Shown in pieces: positions 1 to 9,951 of a stretch of DNA of 64,000 nt; the first letter of the stretch is position 1; each line of letters starts with the position of its first letter. The position numbers and the translations under genes are program-made. Below the pieces are notes generated by a model. The model was not told the DNA's origin and made no database searches. It saw only the letters and a program-made list of their open reading frames with translations. Source of the DNA: Oribacterium sp. KHPX15 (GTDB lineage Bacteria; Bacillota; Clostridia; Lachnospirales; Lachnospiraceae); contig NZ_FNRG01000017.1 in NCBI RefSeq assembly GCF_900107835.1, forward strand, positions 26,091-90,090, in the 5' to 3' direction.

Positions 1-959
1 ATCAATTCTTCAATTGCAACATCAGGAATATATCTGCATTGTGCAATGTACTGATCCCTACTAAAGAATTCATTCACGCAACCTTTAACATAATCTTTTG
101 TCACCTCCAACAAGTTACGTATGCCAGTATAATAAGAACTCAGCAGGCCCTTCTCATTCCTATCATATTTTTTGATCAGTTCATTATTATCGCCTTGTTC
201 TATTCTATATATTCCAACTTGAGACCAACTCTTCTCTTTTCCATAGGAGATGCCGAATTTCCATGTGTTTGGATAAAAGGCATCTTTTATGAACTTAAAC
301 GAACCAGAAAACATATTGTTAATATAATCCCAAGCATCCTGAGCTTCTTTACGAATATCTTCACTCTCAGTTAAGAGTAGTATTTCTGATCTGTTATTAT
401 CTTTCGACTCTTCTAAATGTTTTTTATGAGTACTGCTGATAACTATCAAATTATCAATAAACGCTTCTGTATCAGTAATCTCATCTTCATCTGAAAAATA
501 TAAAATGAATGTATCTTTAGCACCATTTTTATACTCTACATTTGCCATGCAAAATTCTTCAGATAGATATTTCCAAAAGATTTTTGAATTAATCGGATCG
601 ACAATAAAGAATATGGTTGGATCTTTCGTGACTTCTTTAAGTGTTGCATTCAGTATTTTAGTATCAAATTGATGTTTATATTTATATTCCAAATGGTCAC
701 GTTTATTCTTATTTTTATAGTCAGAATTCACAGTCTTAATCTGAACGTTGAATCGTGATTTGGGTTCAGTTATTTTATTATCGTCTATTACTTCATCACA
801 TAACTCGAAATACCCATCGTAATTTGGTGTTTTGTCATTTACTGTGAAATATGGAATCAAGCGATACGTTCCCAACAACAAGGTTTCAAGTTTCTTAACT
901 CCCAATTGCTCGTTTACCACATTCTTATCATATCCAGCAATTTTATTTCTTTTACTCAT
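1..959 (-). CDS. DUF4365-like protein, partial (runs off the left edge)
   Basis: An uninterrupted minus-strand frame runs from an ATG at 959 to the window edge (about 319 residues, C-terminus missing). Near residues 25-65 it reads LLGTYRLIPYFTVND, then NYDGYFEL and FNVQIKT. This D...QxK pattern suggests a PD-(D/E)xK-type nuclease fold, as in DUF4365 proteins often found in defence loci. Later parts (FFIVDPINSKIFWKYL) fit the same family. No strong ribosome site is visible. It lies 134 bp downstream of the sugar transferase gene on the same strand. The family call is by recognition only and the function is unknown. Confidence 0.6.
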   Translation of the reverse strand, partial: MSKRNKIAGYDKNVVNEQLGVKKLETLLLGTYRLIPYFTVNDKTPNYDGYFELCDEVIDDNKITEPKSRFNVQIKTVNSDYKNKNKRDHLEYKYKHQFDTKILNATLKEVTKDPTIFFIVDPINSKIFWKYLSEEFCMANVEYKNGAKDTFILYFSDEDEITDTEAFIDNLIVISSTHKKHLEESKDNNRSEILLLTESEDIRKEAQDAWDYINNMFSGSFKFIKDAFYPNTWKFGISYGKEKSWSQVGIYRIEQGDNNELIKKYDRNEKGLLSSYYTGIRNLLEVTKDYVKGCVNEFFSRDQYIAQCRYIPDVAIEEL

Positions 960-1093
960 ATTCAACAATTAAATTGTATCTTTCGCTGCTTAAAAAGCCT
1001 CTCATCTACGGCACTTCCAACCCATCCGAGATAGTGACATCACGAATCGGTAGCCATAGCTTCATCTGCCTGTGATAAAATCACAGTTATAAC

Positions 1094-2635
1094 TCACTCC
1101 GACCCTTTCCTCATTACCACAGCCAACACGGTCTTCACTAGGATCTGAAAATCCAGCCAAAGACTCCAGTTATCGATATACTTACAGTCCAGCCTTACCA
1201 CTTCCTCAAAGTCCGTAATATCCGACCTTCCGCTAACCTGCCACATACCGGTAATTCCCGGCTTCATGCTGAGTCTCCTCTTGTGATAATTGGAATACTC
1301 CTTAAACTCATTCACGGTTGGCGGTCTGGTTCCTACCAGAGACATGTCGCCAAGGAGAACGTTTACGAACTGCGGAAATTCATCAAGGCTTGTCTTTCTG
1401 ATGAACTTTCCCACCTTTGTGATACGTGGGTCATCCTTCATCTTAAACATGAGACCATTCATCTCATTCTGCTTCATAAGCTCAGCCTTACGTTCCTCAG
1501 CATCTATGTACATTGACCGGAACTTGAACATCTTGAAACGGCGTCCGTTCTTTCCGATACGTTCCTGAGCAAAGATTATGGGGCCCGGAGAATCCAGCTT
1601 TATGGCGATGCCTACAATTACAAAAAGTACTGCTGCGATGAATGTTCCTACAAGCCCTCCCAGGATGTCAATAAATCTTTTTGCGTATTCATATCGGAGC
1701 TTCATAACCGGCGGCTCAAGTATCGCCATAGGATACTTCCCGATATATCCAAGCCTTGACTCAATCTTAGGAATGTATTTCTGGTCCTCGCTTCTTAGCT
1801 TCATCTCAAGGTTCCGGAGTGAACTGAGCCCCAGGTGTACAGAGATTCCCATCTGGGCAAATTCTTCCACCATAGCCGTTATCTTCTCGGAACTTTCATC
1901 CTCAAGGATAAACAACTCATCAATGGCTCCGGCCCTTACCACATTAACAATATCATCCTTATAGGCCACTACCGGGATATGATCGATTTCCTCTCCTGTA
2001 CCCTCAGTCCACATCCTTTTCCTCGCATCGGAACTTTTCTTACTGTTGGCACTTCCTGCAATTTCTGTCACAGCTTCAGCTACTGCACTTCCTTCTTCAT
2101 CCGTAAGCATGATTCCCACTATACGTCTAGACCAGTCATTTTTCAGAATTTCCGAAGCTTTATGAGCCTTTTCTCTGTCTGTGATAACAGCAACCAGCGA
2201 AGCTGCATCCGACTTATAAAACTTGCTTATGACTATTCTTTGAACCATGAACAAAAGAATTGTCAAAATAGCAAAATGAAGCACCACCGTCGCCACAAAG
2301 AAATATCTTGACTGGGTAATATCATTCTTCTGAATCAACAGGATCGCAGCCCAAATTCCGACAAAATAAACCGTACTTTTAAGCCCGGTAATCGCATAAT
2401 CCCATATGTTCTTCCGTTCGAACTCATATTTGCCATTCAAAAGTGACAGCGACATAGCGATACACTCTGCAAGAACCGCAGGCAGAACCGCATCAAACCA
2501 TAGATTCATCTCCAGAACTTCTTTAGTAAGCTTTGAGTACGCTCTCAAAACATAGAGAGACCCTGCACTTGCCAGAAAGGCAGTAAGTATATAGATAACG
2601 ATGGTTATAGCTAATTCAAGTTTCTTTCTTTTCAT
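1094..2635 (-). CDS. polyprenyl-phosphate hexose-1-phosphate transferase (WcaJ/CpsE type)
   Basis: This initiating enzyme of surface polysaccharide synthesis would move a sugar phosphate from a UDP-sugar to undecaprenyl phosphate at the inner membrane face. The 513-residue protein has four predicted N-terminal membrane helices (about residues 8-130), a Rossmann-like middle domain, another helix near 330, and a C-terminal catalytic domain with KFRSMYIDAEER, KTSLDEFPQFVNVLLGDMSL, VGTRPP and KPGITGMWQVSGRS. A Ser/Glu/Lys-rich stretch near residues 178-207 breaks the middle domain and resembles the insertions in neighbouring proteins. It diverges from the co-polymerase gene at 2811. A second paralogue lies at 23340-24755. 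Confidence 0.93.
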   Translation of the reverse strand: MKRKKLELAITIVIYILTAFLASAGSLYVLRAYSKLTKEVLEMNLWFDAVLPAVLAECIAMSLSLLNGKYEFERKNIWDYAITGLKSTVYFVGIWAAILLIQKNDITQSRYFFVATVVLHFAILTILLFMVQRIVISKFYKSDAASLVAVITDREKAHKASEILKNDWSRRIVGIMLTDEEGSAVAEAVTEIAGSANSKKSSDARKRMWTEGTGEEIDHIPVVAYKDDIVNVVRAGAIDELFILEDESSEKITAMVEEFAQMGISVHLGLSSLRNLEMKLRSEDQKYIPKIESRLGYIGKYPMAILEPPVMKLRYEYAKRFIDILGGLVGTFIAAVLFVIVGIAIKLDSPGPIIFAQERIGKNGRRFKMFKFRSMYIDAEERKAELMKQNEMNGLMFKMKDDPRITKVGKFIRKTSLDEFPQFVNVLLGDMSLVGTRPPTVNEFKEYSNYHKRRLSMKPGITGMWQVSGRSDITDFEEVVRLDCKYIDNWSLWLDFQILVKTVLAVVMRKGSE

Positions 2636-2757
2636 AACACCAAAAAGCAGAGAGCCTGAGCTTCCTGCTTTCCTTCTCCCCTTAATGTTAGGTACATTTT
2701 AACATAAATCGAAAAGTATGCAATCATCAAAGCTTCGTGTCCACAGCATAACTCGTA

Positions 2758-2766
2758 TGTTATAAT
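2758..2766 (+). promoter_or_regulatory. candidate extended -10 promoter
   Basis: TGTTATAAT gives a TG-extended perfect -10 hexamer (TATAAT at 2761-2766) about 45 bp before the ATG at 2811. The -35 region (TGTCCA near 2738) is poor, so the call rests on the extended -10. Confidence 0.45.
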
Positions 2767-2810
2767 GATGTCAGCATCATCGCTAAACTAAGTATTCGTT
2801 GGAGACTCCT

Positions 2811-4166
2811 ATGAAAAAACCTTATAGTTCACAACAAACACCTTCAATCAAGACTACCTCTTCAGATTCCTTCGATATGACCGCCTTTCTTATCCATATA
2901 CTCCGCCATACAGGACTATGGCTCATTCTTGTTGTGTTTTTCGGTCTGATAGGATTTCTAAGCTCCTTCGTGCCGGCATACAGAACCTATGCAAACTATA
3001 CGGAAGACACTTCTTCTGCAACGGAAACTTCAATCAATGTTGACTACCCATACATATTTACTTCAAAGAAAATAATATATATCCCTACAGAAGATGCTTC
3101 ACTCATCGCCCAAAGCGCCTTGTCTCTCTTCAAGTCAAAGTCCATGATGGAAACTCTTGAATCAGAGTTCTATAAGGAAGCAATGTCCGAAGAATATAAA
3201 CTAAGAAACCGTATGGTGACCTATAATTATCGTCTTCATGATGTTCTTGAATCACCTTATTCTCTCGGGAATTTCAGTTCGATTATGGATTGCTACATAA
3301 ACCCAAACATCTCCGTGATTCCAAGCGGACACTCTAACGTAGGCACCATGAGCACAGATAACTATCATTTTCTTGTAGTTTCCGCTGACACAGGCAATGA
3401 AGAACTTTCAACAAACATGTGCAGCCGGGCGGCCGAACTTCTGATAAACGAAGTAAGTTCTCTTATCGGTTCCTTCGACTATGAGCTTATCGACAGAGCT
3501 ACCGAAATAACCTTACCTTCCGCAGACAATGGTCTGATACCTATCACTTCCACCGGATCAGTTGTCACTACCGAACGTCCAAAGCTGTCAGCCATTGTAA
3601 GAGGTTCTTTCAAAGCCTCTCTTTGGGGAATAGTTATCGCTACCTTCAGTTCTATATTTATAGGTTTTTTCCTTGAGGTTACAAGCCAGAAAATCATTTC
3701 CGTATCAGAAGCCCGTAGTTACGGTTCTCCTATACTTACAACAGTAAAATCCGAAAAATCAAAGGCTATTTTTCATCCGATTCAGCAGCTTATCGATAAA
3801 CTTGAGGGAAGTGAGCGCCCTTGCGAAAGTCTTTCTACTGCTGTCGAGGTAACTGCTTCCTATATAAATAGATATATTTCAGACGAAAAACTTTGCAAAA
3901 GAGTTCTTATCACCGGATCCGTAGACGATACACTATTATCTGGAATATGTGAGCTTTTCAGGCAAAAAGATGCTTCTTCTGGCATTGAGTATCTTTCCTC
4001 AGCCTTCATATCCGATACTGCTGCCACAGTTGACGCAGCAGATGAGAACACCCTTATCCTGTTGGTAGAAAAACTTAACTATACTTCAAAAGTGGACTAC
4101 AGCTTTGAGCTTAGACAGTTTGACCTCCTTGGCAGAACTGTAATAGGAACACTACTTATTAAATAA
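2811..4166 (+). CDS. Wzz-like polysaccharide co-polymerase / chain-length determinant
   Basis: A 451-residue membrane protein with the co-polymerase layout: one helix near residues 30-50 (LWLILVVFFGLIGFLSSFV), a long extracellular part, and a second helix near residues 273-292 (IVIATFSSIFIGFFLEV) followed by a cytoplasmic tail. No Walker motifs are visible in the tail, so it is probably not a BY-kinase itself. Start chosen at ATG 2811 because GGAG sits 6 nt upstream; a TTG at 2799 is in frame but lies before that site. EpsG follows on the same strand. It probably controls polymer length for one of the encoded polymerases. Confidence 0.75.
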   Translation: MKKPYSSQQTPSIKTTSSDSFDMTAFLIHILRHTGLWLILVVFFGLIGFLSSFVPAYRTYANYTEDTSSATETSINVDYPYIFTSKKIIYIPTEDASLIAQSALSLFKSKSMMETLESEFYKEAMSEEYKLRNRMVTYNYRLHDVLESPYSLGNFSSIMDCYINPNISVIPSGHSNVGTMSTDNYHFLVVSADTGNEELSTNMCSRAAELLINEVSSLIGSFDYELIDRATEITLPSADNGLIPITSTGSVVTTERPKLSAIVRGSFKASLWGIVIATFSSIFIGFFLEVTSQKIISVSEARSYGSPILTTVKSEKSKAIFHPIQQLIDKLEGSERPCESLSTAVEVTASYINRYISDEKLCKRVLITGSVDDTLLSGICELFRQKDASSGIEYLSSAFISDTAATVDAADENTLILLVEKLNYTSKVDYSFELRQFDLLGRTVIGTLLIK

Positions 4167-4281
4167 GACAGCTAAATGCAAAAAATACCTTTCAAATTAT
4201 TTTAAATAAGAGCGCCAATTATGAAAATCCCTTTCATATCTACTTTTGCCACCGAATCAAAGCGGCGGAATAAAGATTAAT

Positions 4282-5430
4282 ATGACCTATATACTTCTTA
4301 TCTTGATCACCATACCTCTTGCGAAATTATGGAATAAAAGAAACACTTCACAGAAAGAAAAAATAATAGACATCGGAAATTATACCCTCCGTATAAAACC
4401 CTATGTCTATGCTTTGCTTGCTTTTCTTCCATTATATATAGTTTATGCGTTTCAGTGTTCAGTTCACTCCGACTATGACAATTACCAGATCTTATATAGC
4501 CTTACTTCCATCGGAAACCACGAACTGAGAGATCCTGCCGTGTATCTTATATTCAGGATCCTGTCTAACCTGAGACTACCCTTCCAAAGTGTATATATCG
4601 TCATCTACTTTATAGCCTTTTTTATCCTTGCAAAATGTATAAAGGATTACTCTGTAGACTTTTCCATGAGCATGACCTTGTTCATCACTGTTTTTTTCAT
4701 GCTTGGATTCTACTATATCAGGCAGCTTCTGGCTGTAGTCATTGTTTTCTACGCTTACAGATACATAAACACCGGCAACTTCAAAAAGTACCTTGTTTTA
4801 ACTATACTTGCTTCAACCTTCCACACATCTGCACTTATCATGCTCCCTGGATATTTCCTCTTGCGTTATCGGTTTAACACAAGCTTTTATGTTCTTATCA
4901 CCCTTATATCAGCCATCATAAATGCCGCAAAAAACACCGTCCTTACCTGGATAGTTGCGACTTTTATACCTAAATACTTCGGTCGACACGAGATGTTCCG
5001 TTCCTTTGCATTTGATCTCTATGACACCATATGGATACTCATACTTATGCTGATTACTTTTATTTACATCTTTAAGTCTTCATCACCAGCGATGACAGCC
5101 AATAATACAAAAACCAATCAGCCTGATTGCAATAACGTCTTTTTGCGCGGCCTCATTTTCTATTTCATCCTTTACTTCTTCGGTAGATGGATTTTGGAAT
5201 TCGAGCGCTTTGGATATTACTTCTATTTCCCTGTTATATGTCTGTATCCGAAGTTCATTGAACGCCTGTCTCAAGGAGAAAACAGCAAATCTTTTCGTAC
5301 TTTTCTGAACCTCGCCACATATGCCCTACTGATACTGTTATTATTCCTCAAGTACAACGCCGACACAGTATGGAACTACACAAGTATTTTTCATTTTTAC
5401 CTATTGCAAGTATCCCCTTATCACATGTAA
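4282..5430 (+). CDS. EpsG-family repeat-unit polymerase
   Basis: A polytopic protein of 382 residues with about ten hydrophobic segments. EpsG hallmarks include YAFQCSVHSDYDNYQILY after the first helices, and FFMLGFYYIRQLLAVVIVFYAYRY followed by STFHTSALIMLPGYFLL. These match EpsG-type polymerases that join lipid-linked repeats outside the cell. ATG 4282 is preferred over an in-frame TTG at 4246. A 19-codon frame (4221-4280) ends 1 nt before the ATG and could couple translation. Its last 83 bp overlap the opposing gene at 5348. Confidence 0.82.
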   Translation: MTYILLILITIPLAKLWNKRNTSQKEKIIDIGNYTLRIKPYVYALLAFLPLYIVYAFQCSVHSDYDNYQILYSLTSIGNHELRDPAVYLIFRILSNLRLPFQSVYIVIYFIAFFILAKCIKDYSVDFSMSMTLFITVFFMLGFYYIRQLLAVVIVFYAYRYINTGNFKKYLVLTILASTFHTSALIMLPGYFLLRYRFNTSFYVLITLISAIINAAKNTVLTWIVATFIPKYFGRHEMFRSFAFDLYDTIWILILMLITFIYIFKSSSPAMTANNTKTNQPDCNNVFLRGLIFYFILYFFGRWILEFERFGYYFYFPVICLYPKFIERLSQGENSKSFRTFLNLATYALLILLLFLKYNADTVWNYTSIFHFYLLQVSPYHM

Positions 5431-8400
5431 AAAGCAGCAGTGGAAATACATCATACATTATGTCCCCTATGGTTGCCTCCAGGAAACCAAGTCCTGCTAT
5501 TATAGCCATAAGGAAGAGAATATAATACTCTTTCCGTAACCAACACACATAGTTCACCAGGGTAAATACGATGATGCCACATATAAACAACAGTATTCCG
5601 TACTTAAGCCAGGCTCTGATATAGTAATTGTCCACCCAGAAATAGTTCTCTTCTGAGGATTCAACTATATTTGCCCCCCATAATTCCGGCTTAAACTGCA
5701 TCAGTGCTTGTTTTCCAAGGGACAGTCTCGATTTCAATGTGCTAACATCGAAAACCTTCCCAACCAGTTCTAACCACTTATACGAATTTGCATCATCGTA
5801 ATAATATGATGCAGCAAAGCTTACTATGGTTACATATATGAACATGGGTACAAATCCGATGAGAAACACTTTGTCTATTACAAATTGAATTCCCTTGTGC
5901 CATTTCCTGATAGGATACCACTGTATAAGCTTAAAGATAATTGTTCCTATCAAAAGAATGAGGACGCACACTATACTGGCTCTTCCTGCGGTATATTTCA
6001 CTATCGCTACAGTTCCAAGAAGAAGCACTGACATATCACAAAGTCCAAAAAAGAACCTTGCCACCTTTTCATTTACTTTTTCTGACAGTAATTTCTCCGC
6101 TCCTCCAAAATACCTTACGTAAAAATAAGTTATTTCAAAAAAGAGTATCTGCATGGAGGCCTCATTGGGACCACCATAACCAAATGCAAGCTTTCCTCGC
6201 TTTATAATAAATTCTATAACTCCTGCATTTGCGAGTCTTGATACGGTAAAAAGCATAACTCCGTTAAAGATGAGGGTGATGTACATAATGGGCATAAATT
6301 TTCTGTCATGAGATACAACTGTAAATATAGCCATAGCGTAAATCCAGATGTCTCCATATCTACCCATGTATCCTATAGCCGAAATGAGAATTATGGTTTG
6401 GAAGGCAAATATCCATTTTTCCGTAACATTTTTTCTGTTATAGAGAAGCAGCCCAAGCATACAGCAGAGGGTTATACCCAGACGGTGTATACCCCCATAC
6501 ACAGGAATCACTACATTAAGTTTTGTGATAGCTATGTAGGCAAGGGCATAGCAGCCAAAAAAGGCCAGATAGAACATAGTGTCGCTAAACTTGTTCCATG
6601 CTGCTGAATCATAGAAGCTCTCTAAGGATTTTCCGACCATGATGGTTTCCTCTTGTGATGTGCCTTCTGTGATGGATTTTTCATCCTGGGATGTATTGAC
6701 TATGGTGGAGTTTCCGGTCTGGGATGTTTCGCTTATGGTGAGCTTTTCCTCAAAATCCGGTATTGCTCTGCCCGTTAATCGTATCGCTTTCCTAAATGTC
6801 CATATAGTAACATCTGCCAGCACAACAGCGTAAAGCCCTCTCACCATCAATGAAACACTGTCAAAATACATATAGGAAAGATTCGGTATATACTCCTGTG
6901 CAAAGAAAAAACAAACCACAAGGACTATAAATATTACAGTTTCCTGGAGCATTTTCTTTTTATCGATTTTCTTTATAATTTCTTTAAAATCCACTTTTCT
7001 TCCTATAACTCTTTCCAAAATCCAATTAAAGGACTCTCTCGCAAATCTAAATCCAATATAGGCTACCATATATGCTACGGCAGGGACCAGAACACAGATC
7101 ATAGCCCTTGTGAAAAGTAATATAATGCCATTGAACGGAAGTCTATCACATATCTGGTAAGTAACTGTGCACACCAAACCTGTGACCACTGCATATACAA
7201 AGTGTTGTCCGAAAAACTCTCTTAGCTTTCCATTCTTGAAATAGTGTTTAAATACTATTCCGGAGCTCAGGCAGAAATTTATCCCAAAAAGGGATATGAT
7301 GGTTGCCACTATGATTCCGTTTATGCCAAAAAAACTGACAAGTGTGATGTTCAGCACCACATTTACTATTGACTCCGCTACGGCTAAGTATCTGTTTTCC
7401 CACCAGAGTCCCGCAGCCTGGGCGTAAACACTTCTTATATCTCCCATCCTTAGGATATAGAAATATACGGAAAACAAAAGAACTGAGCTAAATGGGAGAA
7501 GGTACTTTTCTCCAACCCAGATAGTCATAAAGGGCTGATACAGACATATGAGGCAAACAAAGCTCCAGCCGCTTATGAGCATATATCCAAAGTTAAGGTG
7601 TGCCATATCCTTATAGTTTTTTTCTTCGCTGTCCAGCGCCATGCTGTTCCCTATTCCCGGCTGCATGGCATTAAGCACAACATAAAAAATAGTTGTCAGG
7701 GAGGAACTGATATAAAAGTAGTTGTTGTAAAGAGCCGTTGCCGCAAGTCCCACCACTGCCGATATGCAGATACTGTCAAGAGCATTTCTGGTGGTTCCGC
7801 ATACCTTCTCTATCATTATTCCGTAAACTCTTTTTCTGATGTCAAGCTTCTGCTCCTGACTTATCTCTCCGGCACATCGGTATTCGGGATACATCTTCTT
7901 CACCGCATAGGCTGTCAGTAGGTTGTTGATCACCGTGGATAAAGGAAGAAACAGCGCATATATGTAATAGTTTGATATTGTCAGCACCACTATCAGCTGC
8001 CCTATATAACCCACTGTCTGACTCAGGATCGTAACTATACTTACTATATCTATTCTCTGATTGGCATTAAGAACCGAAGACAGATAACCATAGAAAAAAT
8101 AGCTGATGACTGTATTAAAAAGATAAACGAGATAAATGAGATACAGATTTATATCCGGAGGCACTGTTCCGTTTATAAGCTTTGGAAGCAGCGGAAGCAA
8201 CAAAAGCCCCAGAAGGGAGATGAACAAACCTATAACTCTGTATACCTTTCTATAGAAAAAAAGAAGTGCGTTGACCGTATCAGTGTCATTCTCAGCAAGA
8301 GGCTTATACATGCTGTAAATGATAGCACTGCTGAATCCAAGTTCCGACAGGCTGAGTACCTGAAGGATAGAGCTGAAAAGGCTGTTTAACCCGAGATAAT

Positions 8401-8521
8401 CCACGCCCATCTTATGTATCATGGCGGTTCTTATCAAAAACGGGAAAAGAATGGCGATAACTCTGTTTAGAGTTCCGGCTATCACACCTTTTTTTGTATT
8501 TTTGCTTCTCTCAAGCTTCAT
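5348..8521 (-). CDS. Wzx-like flippase fused to a Wzy-like polymerase
   Basis: A 1057-residue membrane protein with two modules. Residues 1 to about 500 are a polysaccharide flippase of the Wzx/MATE-like type (MGVDYLGLNSLF, SELGFSSAIIYSMYKPLAE, 12-14 helices). After two more helices and a linker near residues 590-640, residues 640-1040 form another polytopic module with polymerase-like features (RWGDIW-like loops, GYGGPNEAS, GRASIVC). The linker is built from repeats around TISETSQTGNS, TIVNTSQDEKS and ITEGTSQEETI. Wzx and Wzy are normally separate proteins. No stop or frame change separates them here. The polymerase assignment of the C-terminal half is inference. Confidence 0.78.
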   Translation of the reverse strand: MKLERSKNTKKGVIAGTLNRVIAILFPFLIRTAMIHKMGVDYLGLNSLFSSILQVLSLSELGFSSAIIYSMYKPLAENDTDTVNALLFFYRKVYRVIGLFISLLGLLLLPLLPKLINGTVPPDINLYLIYLVYLFNTVISYFFYGYLSSVLNANQRIDIVSIVTILSQTVGYIGQLIVVLTISNYYIYALFLPLSTVINNLLTAYAVKKMYPEYRCAGEISQEQKLDIRKRVYGIMIEKVCGTTRNALDSICISAVVGLAATALYNNYFYISSSLTTIFYVVLNAMQPGIGNSMALDSEEKNYKDMAHLNFGYMLISGWSFVCLICLYQPFMTIWVGEKYLLPFSSVLLFSVYFYILRMGDIRSVYAQAAGLWWENRYLAVAESIVNVVLNITLVSFFGINGIIVATIISLFGINFCLSSGIVFKHYFKNGKLREFFGQHFVYAVVTGLVCTVTYQICDRLPFNGIILLFTRAMICVLVPAVAYMVAYIGFRFARESFNWILERVIGRKVDFKEIIKKIDKKKMLQETVIFIVLVVCFFFAQEYIPNLSYMYFDSVSLMVRGLYAVVLADVTIWTFRKAIRLTGRAIPDFEEKLTISETSQTGNSTIVNTSQDEKSITEGTSQEETIMVGKSLESFYDSAAWNKFSDTMFYLAFFGCYALAYIAITKLNVVIPVYGGIHRLGITLCCMLGLLLYNRKNVTEKWIFAFQTIILISAIGYMGRYGDIWIYAMAIFTVVSHDRKFMPIMYITLIFNGVMLFTVSRLANAGVIEFIIKRGKLAFGYGGPNEASMQILFFEITYFYVRYFGGAEKLLSEKVNEKVARFFFGLCDMSVLLLGTVAIVKYTAGRASIVCVLILLIGTIIFKLIQWYPIRKWHKGIQFVIDKVFLIGFVPMFIYVTIVSFAASYYYDDANSYKWLELVGKVFDVSTLKSRLSLGKQALMQFKPELWGANIVESSEENYFWVDNYYIRAWLKYGILLFICGIIVFTLVNYVCWLRKEYYILFLMAIIAGLGFLEATIGDIMYDVFPLLLFTCDKGILAIGKNEKYLCSSILCRRCT

Positions 8522-8673
8522 CTGGTTATCCTGCTTCTCTTTTTTATGATCAGAGGTTTTCCCTCTTTTTCCCTCTAATAAACTATTTTCTTACCTCTGT
8601 GATCTATGTGGGGAGGGTACAAGTCGTAACTATAAGGGCTTGTACCTGATAGACTGATTAGGATTTAGGGTTT

Positions 8674-9903
8674 TTAAGATTGAATGTTCTCTTTCAATCC
8701 TAAAATATCCTTATATACGTCGAGGACTTTGTCTGCGTTGACTCTGAGGACAAATCTATCCATGGCGGCTTTACGTCCTGCGGCTGCCATGGCTCTTGAC
8801 TTATCCTTATTCTTTAAAGCATACTCTATAGCATTTTCGAGGCTTTGGGAATCCTCAGGTGTATACAGGAGGCCGGTTCTTCCCTCTTCAACTATTTCCC
8901 GGGTTCCGGCGCTGTTCGCACCTATCACCAGAGCTCCTGAAAGCATGGCTTCAACTGTTACGAGGCCAAAAGCCTCAGATCTTGAGGTCATAAAGGATAT
9001 ATCAGCCTCTTTATAGTATTTTTCAGGCTCATTGCTATAGCCCTCAAAGCTTATTATGTCTTCCAGGTTCTTTTCTTTTACCCATTCCTTTAGTTTTTTC
9101 TCTTCCGGGCCTCTGCCCACCAGCTTCAAGATAAGGTTTCTGTCATTTTTTTGGACGTAGGCATCGATGGCTTCCAGTAAAGTTGACTGACCTTTTCCGG
9201 GATATAGGCCTCCGACACAGACCATCTTGGCCTTGGGGGCACCGGAAATTGTCAACTTTACATCGTCAGAGACAGTCTTTTGAGGGGTGAAGAACCGGTC
9301 TACCACGACATCGTCAAAAATTGTTTTTTCCGGATCGTAAAACCGGTCTTCCCTGACTCCATCATGCACTATACGGATTTTTTCTTCAGGCAGGATCTTC
9401 TTATATTTATCATATATAGCCTGAGATATGGTTATGATGGCATCAGCCCTTCCCATGAGACTGTAGCCCCAGTCTCTGTTCCACATCCGGTTATTCTGGT
9501 CTTCTTCAAAGAATTCCCTGATGTGCCACACCACAGGGATACCTAAACTGTAGGCTGCCACTGCTGCAACGTAGGAATAGGTGGTATTGATATGAATGAT
9601 ATCCGGTTTTTCAGCCAGAAAATATTTTTTTATTTCGGCTATGGCAAAGTGGTTTAAGAACTTTTTTACAGGTATTTTCGAAAGATAATACATTCCCGAA
9701 TCAATGGGCGTATCCCAGCTATAGGATCTGATAATCCGGTAAGGTATTTCAGCTTTGTTCAAAAGCTCAGTTCCATCACCGTCTTTTGGCAATATGACTC
9801 TGGCATCCAGATTCCTGTTTCTCAGCTCCTGTACCAGATTAACCATACATATAAATGCACCTGACGCTCTGTTGTTGTCAGATGCAACAAATATAACCTT
9901 CAT
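8674..9903 (-). CDS. GT4-family glycosyltransferase
   Basis: A cytoplasmic GT-B enzyme of 409 residues. The N-terminal domain opens with MKVIFVASDNNRASGAF. The C-terminal domain has CVGGLYPGKGQSTLLEA and the nucleotide-sugar region EAFGLVTVEAMLSGALVIG (E-x7-E). Between the two domains, residues 184-199 are repeated as 200-215 (REDRFYDPEKTIFDDV / VVDRFFTPQKTVSDDV), a 48-bp in-frame tandem duplication. Donor and acceptor cannot be told from sequence. It follows the flippase gene by 152 bp and is probably part of the same assembly pathway. Confidence 0.9.
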   Translation of the reverse strand: MKVIFVASDNNRASGAFICMVNLVQELRNRNLDARVILPKDGDGTELLNKAEIPYRIIRSYSWDTPIDSGMYYLSKIPVKKFLNHFAIAEIKKYFLAEKPDIIHINTTYSYVAAVAAYSLGIPVVWHIREFFEEDQNNRMWNRDWGYSLMGRADAIITISQAIYDKYKKILPEEKIRIVHDGVREDRFYDPEKTIFDDVVVDRFFTPQKTVSDDVKLTISGAPKAKMVCVGGLYPGKGQSTLLEAIDAYVQKNDRNLILKLVGRGPEEKKLKEWVKEKNLEDIISFEGYSNEPEKYYKEADISFMTSRSEAFGLVTVEAMLSGALVIGANSAGTREIVEEGRTGLLYTPEDSQSLENAIEYALKNKDKSRAMAAAGRKAAMDRFVLRVNADKVLDVYKDILGLKENIQS

Positions 9904-9951
9904 ACCTATTCCTATCTCTTGCTGCTGTTTTACACTCTATATTCAGCGTTC

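Noticed and set aside
4221..4280. 19-codon frame just before EpsG
   Set aside because: No clear ribosome site or regulatory codons; kept only as a note on possible coupling.
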